Shown here piece after piece: positions 9,431-20,172 of a stretch of DNA of 26,755 nt. The stretch covers positions 1-26,755 of the forward strand of contig JBNGIQ010004402.1 in assembly GCA_049999765.1 (NCBI GenBank), read 5' to 3'. The notes beneath the pieces were generated by a model, which saw only the letters and a list, made by a program, of their open reading frames with translations, ran no database searches and was not told the DNA's origin. Positions within the stretch are counted from its first letter, which is position 1. Each line of letters starts with the position of its first letter. The DNA comes from Phaeoceros laevis (lineage: Eukaryota > Anthocerotophyta > Anthocerotopsida > Notothyladales). Both the position numbers and the translations under genes were made by a program.

Positions 9431-11225
9431 TTCGCGGGTGCCTTTGTGTGGTAGCCCTAAGAGAATGGGAAGTACAAAGCCGATGCAGCGTGGTCAGTTC
9501 ACACACACGCCCGGCTTAAGTCCTGCACCTGCCCCCAACGGGGCAAATTGCGTCCCTCCAGCAACCTGGTTCCGAGGTGGGGCTACGTCGCTGTAGGGCT
9601 TGGCGTTAGAGTGTGGGGGTGGTGGAAATTCTGGTTTTGGCTGAGGTTGCTGTACTTGTGAGCTATGCTCCAGCAGCAACAAGCTGTCTCCATCACTTCT
9701 GTTCAAAGTTGCAAGGACAGGACTAGTACTGTTCCAGATGAAAATTCGTGAGGGTGCCTGGGATTCTTTCCTCGATTGTTTTCATACAAATTTGTTTTCA
9801 TATGTTCGGCATGGAGGGGGGCAAACGCGCACAAGCTGAGCTTAGCTTGAAATCCTTCCGAAGGTGTTCCAGCACATGCCAAGAGCTCATGCACCCTTTT
9901 TCTTTATCCAGTGGGGCCTCATAATTTCTTTGGTGTCGAAATCTCCCAATGACTACAAGCTCTGTCCGGTACCGGTGAGTCCTGTGTTCAAAGCAGCCAT
10001 GGAAGATTTTGGACGGCAGTCGCAAGGCTTCTAAAGGCACAAGCCTGCGACAAGGAGAGCGTTGCGCGTGGCCGTCGGCATGGCGATTCTTCCTCGTGCA
10101 GATCATCGTCTCCCAATTGCAATTCGAGGAAGCGCCTTCATCGGTCGGGTCCAGCTTCTGGCACCGCTACGAGCTCCAACGATGGTGAGGTGTGCCGGCA
10201 GTGCGCACTTCAGTTGAACCAGCTGCGTAACTACTGGTTACGATTGGTCCCTTCAAGTCGTCACGCTCCGCCATAGAGTCCGGTTCATCGAACCCCACAA
10301 TCGAGCGCGGTTACTGACTTGGTTCTAGGGTTGAACCGACACTGAAGCCCTGGACAGTTCGATCGACAGACTTGGCCTGCCCCAAACCATGGATCGAGCT
10401 TGACAAGAGAGGAATGAGCGGATACAGCGCAAGACGATGGCAGGTGGCTCGGGAACGGGCTGTACCTTCAGTTTAGGGGAAGCTGGATCCTGTGCTAACC
10501 CTGGCTCGCTCGAATTGCAAGTTGAGCTGCTGATTGCGGTGGACCACGGCATGGAGCTGCCTGACCTGCGCTTGCGGGAGAAGATGGCCGCGGAGGCCGA
10601 TGGGATCCATCTGGGGGAAAGCATTCGCTGCTTGCAGAACGCCTCGCGTTTTGCCGTTTTGAGCTAGTCCACAATTGCCTTCGAGAAGGGCAAATGTGAA
10701 CCAGTACAACTGGCAAAGCTGATTAAAGTTGAAACCCCGCCCTGCCATATTCACGCCCCATTTTCCCTCCCCTCCCTTCTGATGGACCTCTCCTCGCATT
10801 CTTCCTCTTGTCCCTCTCTGTGCCCAGCAGTAGCTAGCTGTGTCACTGTCGCCTCACAGGTGTGCAGCCGGCCTTTCAGCGTTCTTCTACCAGCGTGAAG
10901 CCACGACTTTTTGGGAAAATGGAGTGGTGCTGGATTGCGATTGCGTCCTGATGTCCAGCTTCCGTGGTGGTTGGGATTTCGCTGTGAGTTTTTCTTTTCT
11001 TTGAAATGCGGTGAAGCAGCCGGCAGGCTAGTCGCCTTGGTTTCCGGGAAAATGAGGCGTCTCTTGTGTTTCTTGCTGCCTGCTGAGAGAGGAGGAGCAG
11101 GAATTTTTTTTATAGTGAGGGAGAGGAAAGGTTAGGGACGCTGATTTTTGTTGTGCGGTGCTGCAGGAAGAGAGCTGCCGGTGCTTCCTCGCTTGGTGCG
11201 GAGGTTCCTTGAGGCCCTTGGACAG
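9431..11225. other. Intergenic and probable 5' leader of the PHD gene
   Basis: No gene is supported. A 76-codon plus-strand frame at 10437-10667 contains AEADGIHLGES, which faintly recalls thiamine-phosphate synthase-type sequences, but nothing around it confirms that. The last few hundred bases before 11226 are pyrimidine-rich and contain a possible splice acceptor (ctgcag at 11161-11166), so an untranslated or unrecognised upstream exon of the EDM2-like gene may lie here. Confidence 0.4.
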
Positions 11226-12557
11226 ATGTCGGAGGGTGTAGACGGGGAAAGCAACAAAAGGCCACTGGAAGACCCTGTTGTAGCAGAGGAGGATGACACC
11301 GATGACATCTGCTGCATGTGCCATGACGGGGGAGAGTTGCTTCCGTTAGTTCCCACCCTCATACTTACCGCATTTGGTCGGTGCTGATGGCAGGCATTGT
11401 GTTCTTGCGGAGGCTGACTGCGGTTCTTATGTTCTCCGCCTGGACAGATGTGACGGACCTTGCAAAAGAAGTTTTCACCCGACTGTGGAGTCGGCAGACG
11501 AAGATTGCCGGACTTTGGAGATGACAGAGCAAGAAGTGGTGAGGTTTCTGACTCTCTCTTTTGCTTCCCAACTCTCACTTGGTTTATGTCCACTGCCGAC
11601 CTCAGCGACCTGTGTTTCTGCTGCCAGCGAAGGTACACAATCAATGAAGACCTGAAGTTTTTTTGCAAGAACTGCAAGTATGGCCAGCAGCAGTGTTTTG
11701 TGTGTAAGGAGCTCGGGAGCTCCACAGGCAAGCACGAAAACATGAAGCAGGTGCTCTTGTGCTCTCAGAGTCTTTTTGTGCTGTGAGTGAGTGTAGATGC
11801 TTCTTTTTCTCTGAGTCCTGGCTGTTGCCCTCTGCAGGTCTTCCCGTGTCCTTCCTGTGCCAGATTCTTCCATGCAAACTGTGGTGGCATTCCGGAGCCG
11901 GGAGAGACAACAAGTTGGGAATGCCCCAGTCACAGATGTCATGCGGACCAGTGCTCGGGTGGTGGCAAGCTCATTCCCTGCCGGCTGTGCCCCAAGGCAT
12001 GGCACGAGTCGTGCTTATCCAAGTAAGTAAGACTCATCTGCAAAACGCTGGACTCACATTTTCGAGCACCCTATTGATATCGTTTTGTTGTGACTCACCT
12101 GCACAGGGACATAAGTTTCCAAGAAAGCTCTGACGGGGTCTTTCAGAGGGGCTGGAGGCTTTGTGACGAGGAGACTGATGTGGAGAAGTCTGTGTTCGTC
12201 TTCTGCACCAACCATGAGCTGAACCGGCGAGGGATGCCTGCGTACAATAGCTCCCTGTCAATCTTGTTTCCAGAGGACTTGGAGTCGCCTCGGCCACGGC
12301 AGCCAGACAGTATACCTAGTAGTATACCTAGTCAAGTCAGTGAGCCCCGCCGTAAACCTCGAAGGACCGGTGAGCAGCCCCAAGCGAGAAAGGCAGTTCA
12401 AGTTGCTGTGCCGTCCCCTGGGGATAAGATTAAGAACCGCCCGCGTCAGGAAGTGCCTAAGCGAATTCCGCCTCCTGTGAAGAGCATAAAACAGGACTTC
12501 GCTGTGAAACCAAAGCGGCCTGCGATATTGTTGGACCCAGAAGGTCCTCCGCGCTGA
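11226..12557 (+). CDS. EDM2-like multi-PHD-finger protein, short form
   Basis: Arabidopsis EDM2 is a nuclear chromatin protein that reads histone marks and controls polyadenylation and splicing of genes with silenced introns. Five exons fit: 11226-11344, 11448-11538, 11628-11750, 11838-12022 and 12107-12557. All introns are GT-AG, 84-103 bp, and phases agree, giving 322 residues. Residues 28-56 form the first PHD (DDICCMCHDGGELL, CDGPCKRSFH). A second module follows (FFCKNC, QCFVCKELGSS, residues 81-102; FPCPSCARFFHANC, 113-126). A third runs from WECPSHRCHADQC to LCPKAWHESC (138-170). After it come DISFQESSDG, RAW-like RGW and FCTNHEL, the same order as in EDM2. The C-terminal 100 residues are basic and proline-rich. 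Compared with EDM2, the N-terminal region and the large C-terminal methyltransferase-like domain are missing. Start 11226 gives an acidic leader; an upstream exon cannot be excluded. Confidence 0.82.
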
Positions 12558-12857
12558 CAGACGGCAGATTATCGTTGATGCATGTTTGGGAATAACAATG
12601 TAGAGAAGCAGTTTGCCCACTAGTCTCTGCTGGCGATTGGCTCACAGGACTCAGTTGAGGATCGGTCTGGATTCCGGGTCCTCGATGATATTCAAACAGG
12701 CTGCGTGCGTTTTGGCGACAATCTTGAGGACGTCGTTTCTACCTTGAGTTATGAGCGTTGCTCGCGGACATTTGCTTCCATCCATCCTATCGCTGGCGCA
12801 GCTCATGGGTTCAGACCCTCAGCCGTCTGTAAACTGTGCTGATGTTGGACTCTACGC

Positions 12858-15800
12858 ATGGCTATTGTGCTTCTATTTGCGCGATCCTACCGTGCTCTTC
12901 CCAACCTTTACATTCTGGGGTTCGAATGGTGTCCTTGGTTCACGCAAACCCCCAGCAACAGACATGGCCACTCAGATCGCCTTGCTACATCTGGAAAAAG
13001 GAAAGGGTGGACCCAATCCCGTGGCTTTGATCCTGGTGGTTCTCACCGAGAGAGGCAGCAGCAGTTTTGGGAGGATTTCTTCTCCAATCCCTCCGAATGG
13101 TGGGACAACAGACTGGACAAGGCACGCTGTCTTCCAACATTTCGTCCCTGGCAAGCTAGGTCTCCTTTGTTGCTTCTTTTGGTGCTTTTCTGGGTTGGAA
13201 TGACGCTACACAAGCTGTAACCTGCTGCAGAGAAGCTCGGGGCACCCGGACTTTCGTCACAAGCTGACCAAAGAACCTCTTTGGTTGAACAATCACTACA
13301 AGCCTCCCTGGGTGGATTTTCGGCTAGCACAATTGAATGTCGAGCTGCAGAGTGGCCGTGGAGGAGCATTAGGGGCTTCGTGTGGAGAACATGACGAGGT
13401 GCAAACCCTGTGTGAGGAGGGACATCTAGATCAGGCTCTTGATGCCTTGGACCGACGGAATGCTGTGCCTTCTCTGAATGTGATCAAGACTCTCCTGAAG
13501 GCATGTGCTGATAAGAAGGACCTAGTCCATGCAAAGCTAGTTCATGCTCATTTGGCCAAATGTGGGCTGGAGTCCACGGGTTTGGTTGGTGAGTATGTGG
13601 TGAGCACAATGGTGAAGTGTGGGGGCCTTGACGATGCACTGGGGGTGTTTGACATGTTGCCACACAAAACTGTTTTCTCCTGGACTGCTGTGATCTCTGG
13701 CTTCACCATGTGTGGGAGAGGTCGGGAGGCTCTGAGGATGTATGAGTCGATGCAGAAGGAAGGTGTGCAGCCCACTGCAGGTACTTTCGTTAGCCTTCTC
13801 AAAGCCTGTGCCAGCATAGCCGACCTAGAAGAGGGTAAACGCATGCATACTCAAGCGTTGAAATTTAGGTGTGGAACTGATCTGTTTGTGGGCACTTGTC
13901 TGGTTGAAATGTACGCAAAGTGCGGGAGCATCTGTGATGCACGGAACCTGTTTGATGGGTTGTCTCAACGGAGCGTGGTTACGTGGAATGCGATGCTGGG
14001 AGCCTATGTCCAGCAGGGCCAACCAGAGAGCGCTTTGCAACTTTATGAGCAAATGCCTGAGGGAGGAGTAAGTCCAAATGAGCGGACTTTTGTATGTGTT
14101 CTCCAAGCATGTGGCACGCTTGCAGAGAAGGAAGCTGCTTCTGCTGATGGGCGATCAGTCAGAGTCAAGTCCTTGGAAAAGGGGATGGCCATACATGCTG
14201 ATGCTAAAAACAGAGGCTACAATCTAGATCCGTTTGTGGCTACTGCCCTTGTTAGTATGTATGGGAAGTGTGGTAGTATTACAGATGCACAGAATGTATT
14301 TGATGGTTTGCCTGACCGAGACATGGTGTCTTGGACTGCTTTGCTCACAGCTTATGCTAAGAATGGCCAAGGTGACAAGGCCTTTCAGCTGTACAGACAG
14401 ATGCAGGAAGAAGGAGTAAGAATGCATAGGCAGCCTTCTGTGGTTGCGTGGAATGCCATGCTGGCAGCATATGCCCAAGAAGGGCAGCCAATCAAGGTAT
14501 GGAATCTGTACGAGCAAATGAGGGAAGAAGGGGTGAGTCCAACCTGCCGAACCCTTGTCAGTGTGCTCCAAGCATGCGGCATGCATGCAGAGAAGCAGGT
14601 AGATGCAGGTGCGGATGGGCGAGCCGTAAAAGCGGAGTTACTGGTAAAAGGAAAGGAAATTCATGCTGAAGCATGGAGGAAAGGCTATGATATGGATGTT
14701 TTTGTGAGGAGCAGCCTTGTGAGCATGTACGCAAAGTGCGGGAGCCTTGTGGATGCCCAAGATGTGTTTGATGGAGTGTCTGAGCGAGATGCTGTGTCGT
14801 GGACTGCAATGCTCGCAGCATATGCGCAGCAGGACCACGCAGTGAAGGCTTTGCAATTGTATGAACACATGCAGGAGGAAGGTGTGAGTTCCGATGTATG
14901 TACGTTTGTGAACGCACTCCAGGCATGTGGCATCCTTGCAGATGACGAAGAATTTGTCATAGTGAATGGGCGATCCACCAAAATCAAGGTTTTGGAGAAG
15001 GGAAAGATCATACATGCTGATGCGCGAAGAAAGGGTTTTGGTGCAGATGCCTTCCTGGGTAACACTCTTATTAGCATGTATGGAAAGTGTGGGAGCATAG
15101 TGGATGCAGAGAACGTGTTTGATAGATTGTCAGAGCATGGTGTGGTTTCATGGAATGCAATGCTCGCAGCCTACATCGAGCAGGGGCAAGCAGAGAAGTG
15201 TGTGCAAGTATACGATCAAATGCGAGAGGAAGGTGTAAGCCCAAATGTTTTGACCTTTGTGAGCGCACTTCAGGCATTTGGCATGCTTGTGGAGAAGGAA
15301 GGAAATCTTTCCCTGGATGGGCAATACACTCAAATGAGGTTGCTAGAGAAGGGGAAGGCTATACATGCCAATGCACGAATCAAGGGTCATGATGTCCATG
15401 TCTTGACTGGAAACACACTCATCTTTATGTACAGGAAATGTGGCAGCATAGTGGATGCACAGAATGTGTTTGATCGGCTGTCTCAGCGCAATGTGGTATC
15501 CTGGAATGCTATGCTTGCAGCTTATGCTCAGCAGGGGCAAGGACAGAAGGTTTTACATTTGTACAAGCAGATGGAAGAGGCAGGACACAGTCCAGATGAG
15601 ATTACCCTCGTGAGCATTCTGCAAGCTTGCAGCACAACAGGAAGCTTGGACTTCTGTAGGCAGATTCATTGCAACGTTGTCTCCACCAGAAAAGATTACA
15701 GTCCTCTCCTTGCAAGTACTCTCATTAACGCATATGGGAGATGTGCGAGCATGGCAGAAGCTCAGTCTGTCTTTGATGCCCTCCCGCAGCCTGATAGAGT

Positions 15801-16461
15801 GTCTTGGACTGCACTTATTTCTGGTTATGCCCGAGAAGGAAATCTGGAGGCAAGCCTGCAATCTTATGAGGACATGCGGGTGGCAGGTATTAACCCTGAC
15901 AGGGTTACATTTCTTTCGCTTCTCTCTGCTTGCGGTCATGCTGGGCTTGTTGACAAAGGCGTTGAGTACTTCGAGTCCATGAGCAGAGACTATGGCATTA
16001 ATCCTGAAATCGAGCACTATGTGAGTATGGTCGACCTCCTTGGGCGGGCTGGATGTTTTTCAAGGGTGGAAAAGTTATTGTCAAACCTTCCCATGCAGCC
16101 CAGTCTCTCGCTTTGGTCCTGTTTGCTTGGAGCCTGTCGAAAGCACGGCAAGGTAGCTCTGGGGAAGCTGGCCTTTGACTATGCAGTGGGTCTCGACCCA
16201 ATGTATGCGCCTGCTTATGTGGTGATGTCAAACATATATGCGGACGCGGGTTTATGGGACCGTGCCAAGGAGATAAAAGATCTCCGAGGAAACGAAGGTG
16301 CATGGAAGATCCCTGGCCAGAGCTGGATCCAACTTGAGCAGAATGTGCACATTTTTGTAGTAGAGGACCAGGGGCATCCGGAGAAGGAAGAGCTGTATGC
16401 TATTGTGCAACAAGTAACCTCATGGCTGAGGGTGGAATGGCTTACTGCAGAATTGGGATAA
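12858..16461 (+). CDS. PLS-class PPR protein, E subclass, with N-terminal PDF-like motif
   Basis: PPR proteins bind single-stranded RNA in mitochondria or plastids. Exon 1 is 12858-13121 and exon 2 13231-16461, giving 1164 residues. ATG 12858 has an in-frame TGA 16 bases upstream. Residues 1-57 are Arg/Ser-rich with few acidic residues, as in an organelle transit peptide. Residues 70-107 (FWEDFFSNPSEWWDNR, HPDFRHKLTKEPLWL) match the PDF motif of organellar single-strand DNA-binding (OSB) proteins. About 24 PPR motifs follow in P-L-S order, for example VSWNAMLAAY, MYGKCGSIVDAQNVFD and TFVSALQACG. Four L motifs carry a 16-18-residue insertion. The end has E1/E2 motifs (LWSCLLGACRKHG, YVVMSNIYADAGLWD, KIPGQSWIQ, GHPEKEELY) but no DYW deaminase, so any editing would need a partner. 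It starts 300 bp after the PHD gene. Confidence 0.92.
13122..13230 (+). other. Probable GC-AG intron in the PPR gene
   Basis: The PDF-like motif is split: WWDNRLDK ends at 13121 and RSSGHPDFRHK starts at 13231 in another frame. Cutting after aag at 13121 (donor aag|gcacgc) and at ctgctgcag|agaagc gives a phase-0, 109-bp intron. The spacing between WWDNR and PDF is then the same as in OSB proteins. A GT donor at ctag|gtctcc, with acceptor gcagag, also keeps the frame but adds about nine residues inside the motif. Confidence 0.65.
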
Positions 16462-18448
16462 GGCATTTATATCCGCATTTTAGCGGTCAATGGTGTTCAG
16501 AGACGCTCTGCGTCTGCACGATGTCATGTTCAGCCCAATCAGTCACTAGCCTGGATATGTTTCTGCACGGGGGACCCACTGCTTGAGACTGCAACGCGGC
16601 CTTGCAAATGGCAATTATGGCAGATATCAAAGTAAAGGCCATGATGACAAAGTCCCTTTGAAGTCTCCTTTGGACTGTTGTCGGGATCGGTGATCAGGTG
16701 GCTTGCACTTTTAAGCGAGCGGTCTCTGGCAGGTTGCAAGTGGAAGCCACCTGATCTGTAGTGATTAGATTTAGCTGCAATAGCTAAATTTATTAGATGT
16801 AGTTAACATGTACTACCGTAAGTGATTGAGATCGAAGGCCAGGCTGCAAAACCATGCTGAACAGAAGATCGATAAATTATCATCTTGCTACAACCCACCT
16901 CCTTGATTTTTGGTCCCTGTCTGTCCTGGAGGCGAAAGTCAGAAGCTCTTCATCATCAGGCTCTGAACGTTGAATTGGGACCATGAGCATGGCCCTTCGG
17001 GCCAGTAGTGTATACTGCTGGCAAGCACAGTTCAGATTCCAGAACAACGGTGACGTGACCGTGAGGTGGTCAGATACCGTCAGCATATATCACATTTCAG
17101 CGTGTGCATCATTCACATATTCGCATCCGAGTCACCGCATTTTTGTAGCATTCGGGCACAGCAATGGCACCCATCACACATTCATCACTCCGTTCATCTG
17201 TGTCTCACACAATGGCCATTTTGTGAATTGTATAATGTGTGGGAGCCACCCTCGGGGGCGGTGACATACACACCGTTGTGTCGGCTAGGTCCGCAAGGAG
17301 CTCATCAGGTGTGTCGTTTTGGTAACATCCTCTGAGCTCTCTTTCACACAGTCCCTCGAAATGCTTGAAGTCGGCCTCCTTTGTCCACCAGGCAAGCTTA
17401 TTGCATGACTGGATACTGTTAGGACAGACACTTACACTTAGGCGGAATATGCTCCATGTTGCTTTATGCTCCCCCATCTCGTCCTATCGAACTGGTCAAA
17501 AAGCAGGCTCATTGTCTCCTTTCCAAATATATATACAGCAAAAGTGCACTCCCATGTTGAGATAGAGATCTCTTGTCCTGCTTTTGAGACCAACCCCACC
17601 CTTCGCCGACAGCTTGACACGCTAGTGCCCTTCCCTGCTCCCCAACCGCATGACTCAACCTACCATCGGTGGTGGATGGGCAGGGACTTGCACTTCCTTG
17701 CTTGCCTTCAATATCCCTCCACTTGTCACAAAATGTTCTCTCAACATTCTCCTAACGTGCGCCCGCAGTGGGTGGAGCAGTTGACCACGCTGCCGCCTCT
17801 CACCACCTGAACTTACGATTCTTCCACAGTAAATTGTTCGGAAATGGAGCTGCTTCCCTGGTCCGGAGCTACACTTCCCTCCCTCCTGGCATGCTTGTCG
17901 GAGGGACCTCGATGTGATAGAACCTGTGCACCTGTGCCTGAAGCTACCCAGGGGTGACGGATTTGCTAGGGCTTCGTGTTCCCTGTCCGCCATACGTGGT
18001 TGCCATACAGTGTGGATGTATCTAGCTGATATCTCAAGCTCCTCATTCTCGTGTAGTTGAACTGCTTCCCCCTGGTCCAGAGCTGAATGAAGCCAAGAGT
18101 GCTGGATCTGCTGCTGTTGCAGGAAGGCAGAGAGCCTTGACCTCTCGTGGCTTGCCAAGCCTGACCTTGCCCGGATGTCAAGCAATAGAAAACGCACTAT
18201 CTTACACTAGTAGCGCTACAGTAGACGAATTGTTGGCCCTTTGCCCGAGAAAGCTGCCGTCCTTCTAATGCCTTCCTCAAAACGTGATCTTCACTGCTTC
18301 AGGCTTCCGTCATTCCGTCCGCAGCGCTGCCGTCCTTCCGCAAGCTTCCGTTCGCCGAGCTGCCGTCCGTCCGTCCTCCCCTGGCCCCACGCTCATCCAC
18401 GCTTCCTCCACACGCCCTCCACACGCCTCCACGCATACCTCCATTTCT
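16462..18448. other. Intergenic, no gene recognised
   Basis: This is the 3' flank of the PPR gene followed by mixed sequence. On the minus strand, 17477-17205 (90 codons) reads like protein (CNKLAWWTKEADFKHFEGLC, DTPDELLADLADT), but I cannot assign it and no neighbouring exon confirms it. A 180-codon minus-strand frame at 18197-17655 is Gln/His/Arg-rich and probably chance. At 18290-18440 the plus strand is strongly pyrimidine-rich, with repeated ccgtcc and cacacgcctcc words. Confidence 0.4.
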
Positions 18449-18853
18449 TACGAAACCCAATGCGTCCAGGGAAAAAGTGCCTCAAACGGACAGGGCCCCA
18501 CCGGCCGACTGATGTTACACGCATGCACCGTGATGGCGTGATGTCATAGCCTGAAGCCACTGGTTTGCATCGGGAAGGGTGCACGCTGGCGTGATGTCAT
18601 CGCCTTAAAAGCACCCGGCAACTTGCCCAGTGCTTCCTGACACCCCCATGGGCGAGACGTCCGCCGTCCAACACCAGTCGCCCACGCGTCCCCTCTGCAT
18701 TTATCATGTATTTAACCTTCTTTTAGGCCTTGCTTCGAGCCTTCTTGGGCGACATTCTTCCCATCCTCCTCTATCATTTGCAGTACACACCACATGCCGT
18801 TGCGTACACACACACACACATGCTGCTGAGGACTGTACTCCGGAATGTGAGGC
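18449..18853 (+). repeat. Long inverted repeat, left arm
   Basis: About 405 bp, the reverse complement of 19598-19999. By eye the arms differ by about two substitutions (cgccttaaa versus cgctttaaa; cttgggcgac versus cttgagcgac) plus a small length change in a CA microsatellite near 18806-18821. Short frames in this arm are mirrored in the other arm and are not genes. Confidence 0.95.
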
Positions 18854-19030
18854 ATATCTTTATTTCCTCGAGTAATGAAATGGAAGGCTGTCTCTGCATG
18901 CGCATTGTGCATGCATGCAGTATGTTCTGCAGCCCTACATGATGGTCGCATCACATTGTGTGGCCTTTTGGACCTGGAAGCACGCAAGGCAGTCTCTTGT
19001 TCTGACCGCGGAAACTTACATCACCATCGA

Positions 19031-19094
19031 ACTTACATCATCATCTTGGTAATATCTTTTCCCAATATCTTTTTCCAATTACCTTCCTTGTAAG
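19031..19094 (-). repeat. Inverted copy of the element end at 19412-19465
   Basis: catcttggtaatatctttt and ccaattacct, then ttgtaag, form the reverse complement of cttac...ggtaattggaaaagatattaccaagatg at 19412-19447. It holds a short internal duplication of 'aatatctttttcc'. It is probably a terminal repeat of a related element. Confidence 0.75.
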
Positions 19095-19180
19095 GTGGGG
19101 CACATGAGAGCTAGTTCCCAAGAACCAATTGGCTTGCTGTCTCCACCATTGTGAGTGACAACACCTTGGTCAGGAGGCCC

Positions 19181-19398
19181 CTCCTCTATTAGCATATGTA
19201 CAACAAGGAGAATGCATCTAGATTGCATTCATATACCATGATTCACAAGCTCAATCTCGAATTTCTTAGTGAATGTATAGCTCCTTTATTAGCGAATGTA
19301 TAACAAGGAGAATGCAATAGTAGTGTACACCAAGGAGAATGCATCTTGACTGCATTCATATATCATGACCCACTAGCTCAATCTCGAATTTCCTATTC
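19181..19398 (+). repeat. Two diverged copies of an approximately 85-115-bp unit
   Basis: Copy A starts at 19181 and copy B at 19281. Both run from ctcct.tattagc through acaaggagaatgcat, tgcattcatata.catga and agctcaatctcgaatttc. Copy B has an extra partial unit (caccaaggagaatgcatctt). A third copy, with an insertion, lies at about 20078-20236. Confidence 0.85.
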
Positions 19399-19597
19399 TC
19401 AAAATTCCTCACTTACGGAGGTAATTGGAAAAGATATTACCAAGATGGTAAATCTAAGTTTCCCTTGGAGGGGGAAAGCTAAAAGGTAGTTTCCTAGTGA
19501 GGATCGCTCTAAAAAGACAGCTGTAGCTTCACGTGCAAAAGCTGCAGCTTCACGTGCAAAATGTCCCAACTCGTTGCAGGACCTTACAAATTGATGC

Positions 19598-19999
19598 CCT
19601 CACATTCCGGAGTACAGTCCTCAGCAGCATGTGTGTGTGTGTACGCAACGGCATGTGGTGTGTACTGCAAATGATAGAGGAGGATGGGAAGAATGTCGCT
19701 CAAGAAGGCTCGAAGCAAGGCCTAAAAGAAGGTTAAATACATGATAAATGCAGAGGGGACGCGTGGGCGACTGGTGTTGGACGGCGGACGTCTCGCCCAT
19801 GGGGGTGTCAGGAAGCACTGGGCAAGTTGCCGGGTGCTTTTAAAGCGATGACATCACGCCAGCGTGCACCCTTCCCGATGCAAACCAGTGGCTTCAGGCT
19901 ATGACATCACGCCATCACGGTGCATGCGTGTAACATCAGTCGGCCGGTGGGGCCCTGTCCGTTTGAGGCACTTTTTCCCTGGACGCATTGGGTTTCGTG
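19598..19999 (-). repeat. Long inverted repeat, right arm
   Basis: About 402 bp, reverse complement of 18449-18853 at over 99 percent identity by eye. The spacer between the arms is about 744 bp. The arm sits inside the element at 19412-20332, which suggests the left arm is an inverted duplicate of this element's interior. Confidence 0.95.
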
Positions 20000-20150
20000 A
20001 GTTTCGTCGCCTGCAATCATTGCTTCCCTTTCGAGTGATCCTCACTACTACCTTTTAGCTTTCCTCCTCCAAGGCCACTCCTACATTAGCAGATATATAA
20101 CGAGGAGAATGCAACTTGGGGGAGTGGCTGGATTCCAGCACTATAATGGA

Positions 20151-20172
20151 ATTCATTCATTCATTCATTCAT
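20151..20172 (+). repeat. (ATTC)n microsatellite
   Basis: About five uninterrupted ATTC units; 'gatgaatgaatgaattccag' at about 20503-20520 is a short inverted counterpart. Confidence 0.9.

Noticed and set aside
10437-10667. Possible thiamine-phosphate synthase-like fragment (AEADGIHLGES)
   Set aside because: Only one short motif resembles the family, the frame is 76 codons and no neighbouring sequence supports it.
12751-13203. 150-codon plus-strand frame before the PPR gene
   Set aside because: It overlaps exon 1 of the PPR gene in another frame; the PDF-like motif identifies the real frame.
16100-16461. DYW cytidine deaminase at the PPR C-terminus
   Set aside because: The sequence ends shortly after the GHPEKEELY segment; no HxE zinc site or DYW end is present before the stop or in the downstream frames.
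17966-18181. Possible haem peroxidase or alpha-dioxygenase fragment (LDTSTLYGN on the minus strand)
   Set aside because: A single short resemblance without catalytic residues or continuing homology; overlapping frames are equally open.
18393-20058. Pairs of identical predicted peptides on opposite strands (starting MHPSRCKPV and MLPDTPMG)
   Set aside because: They are mirror products of the long inverted repeat, not genes.
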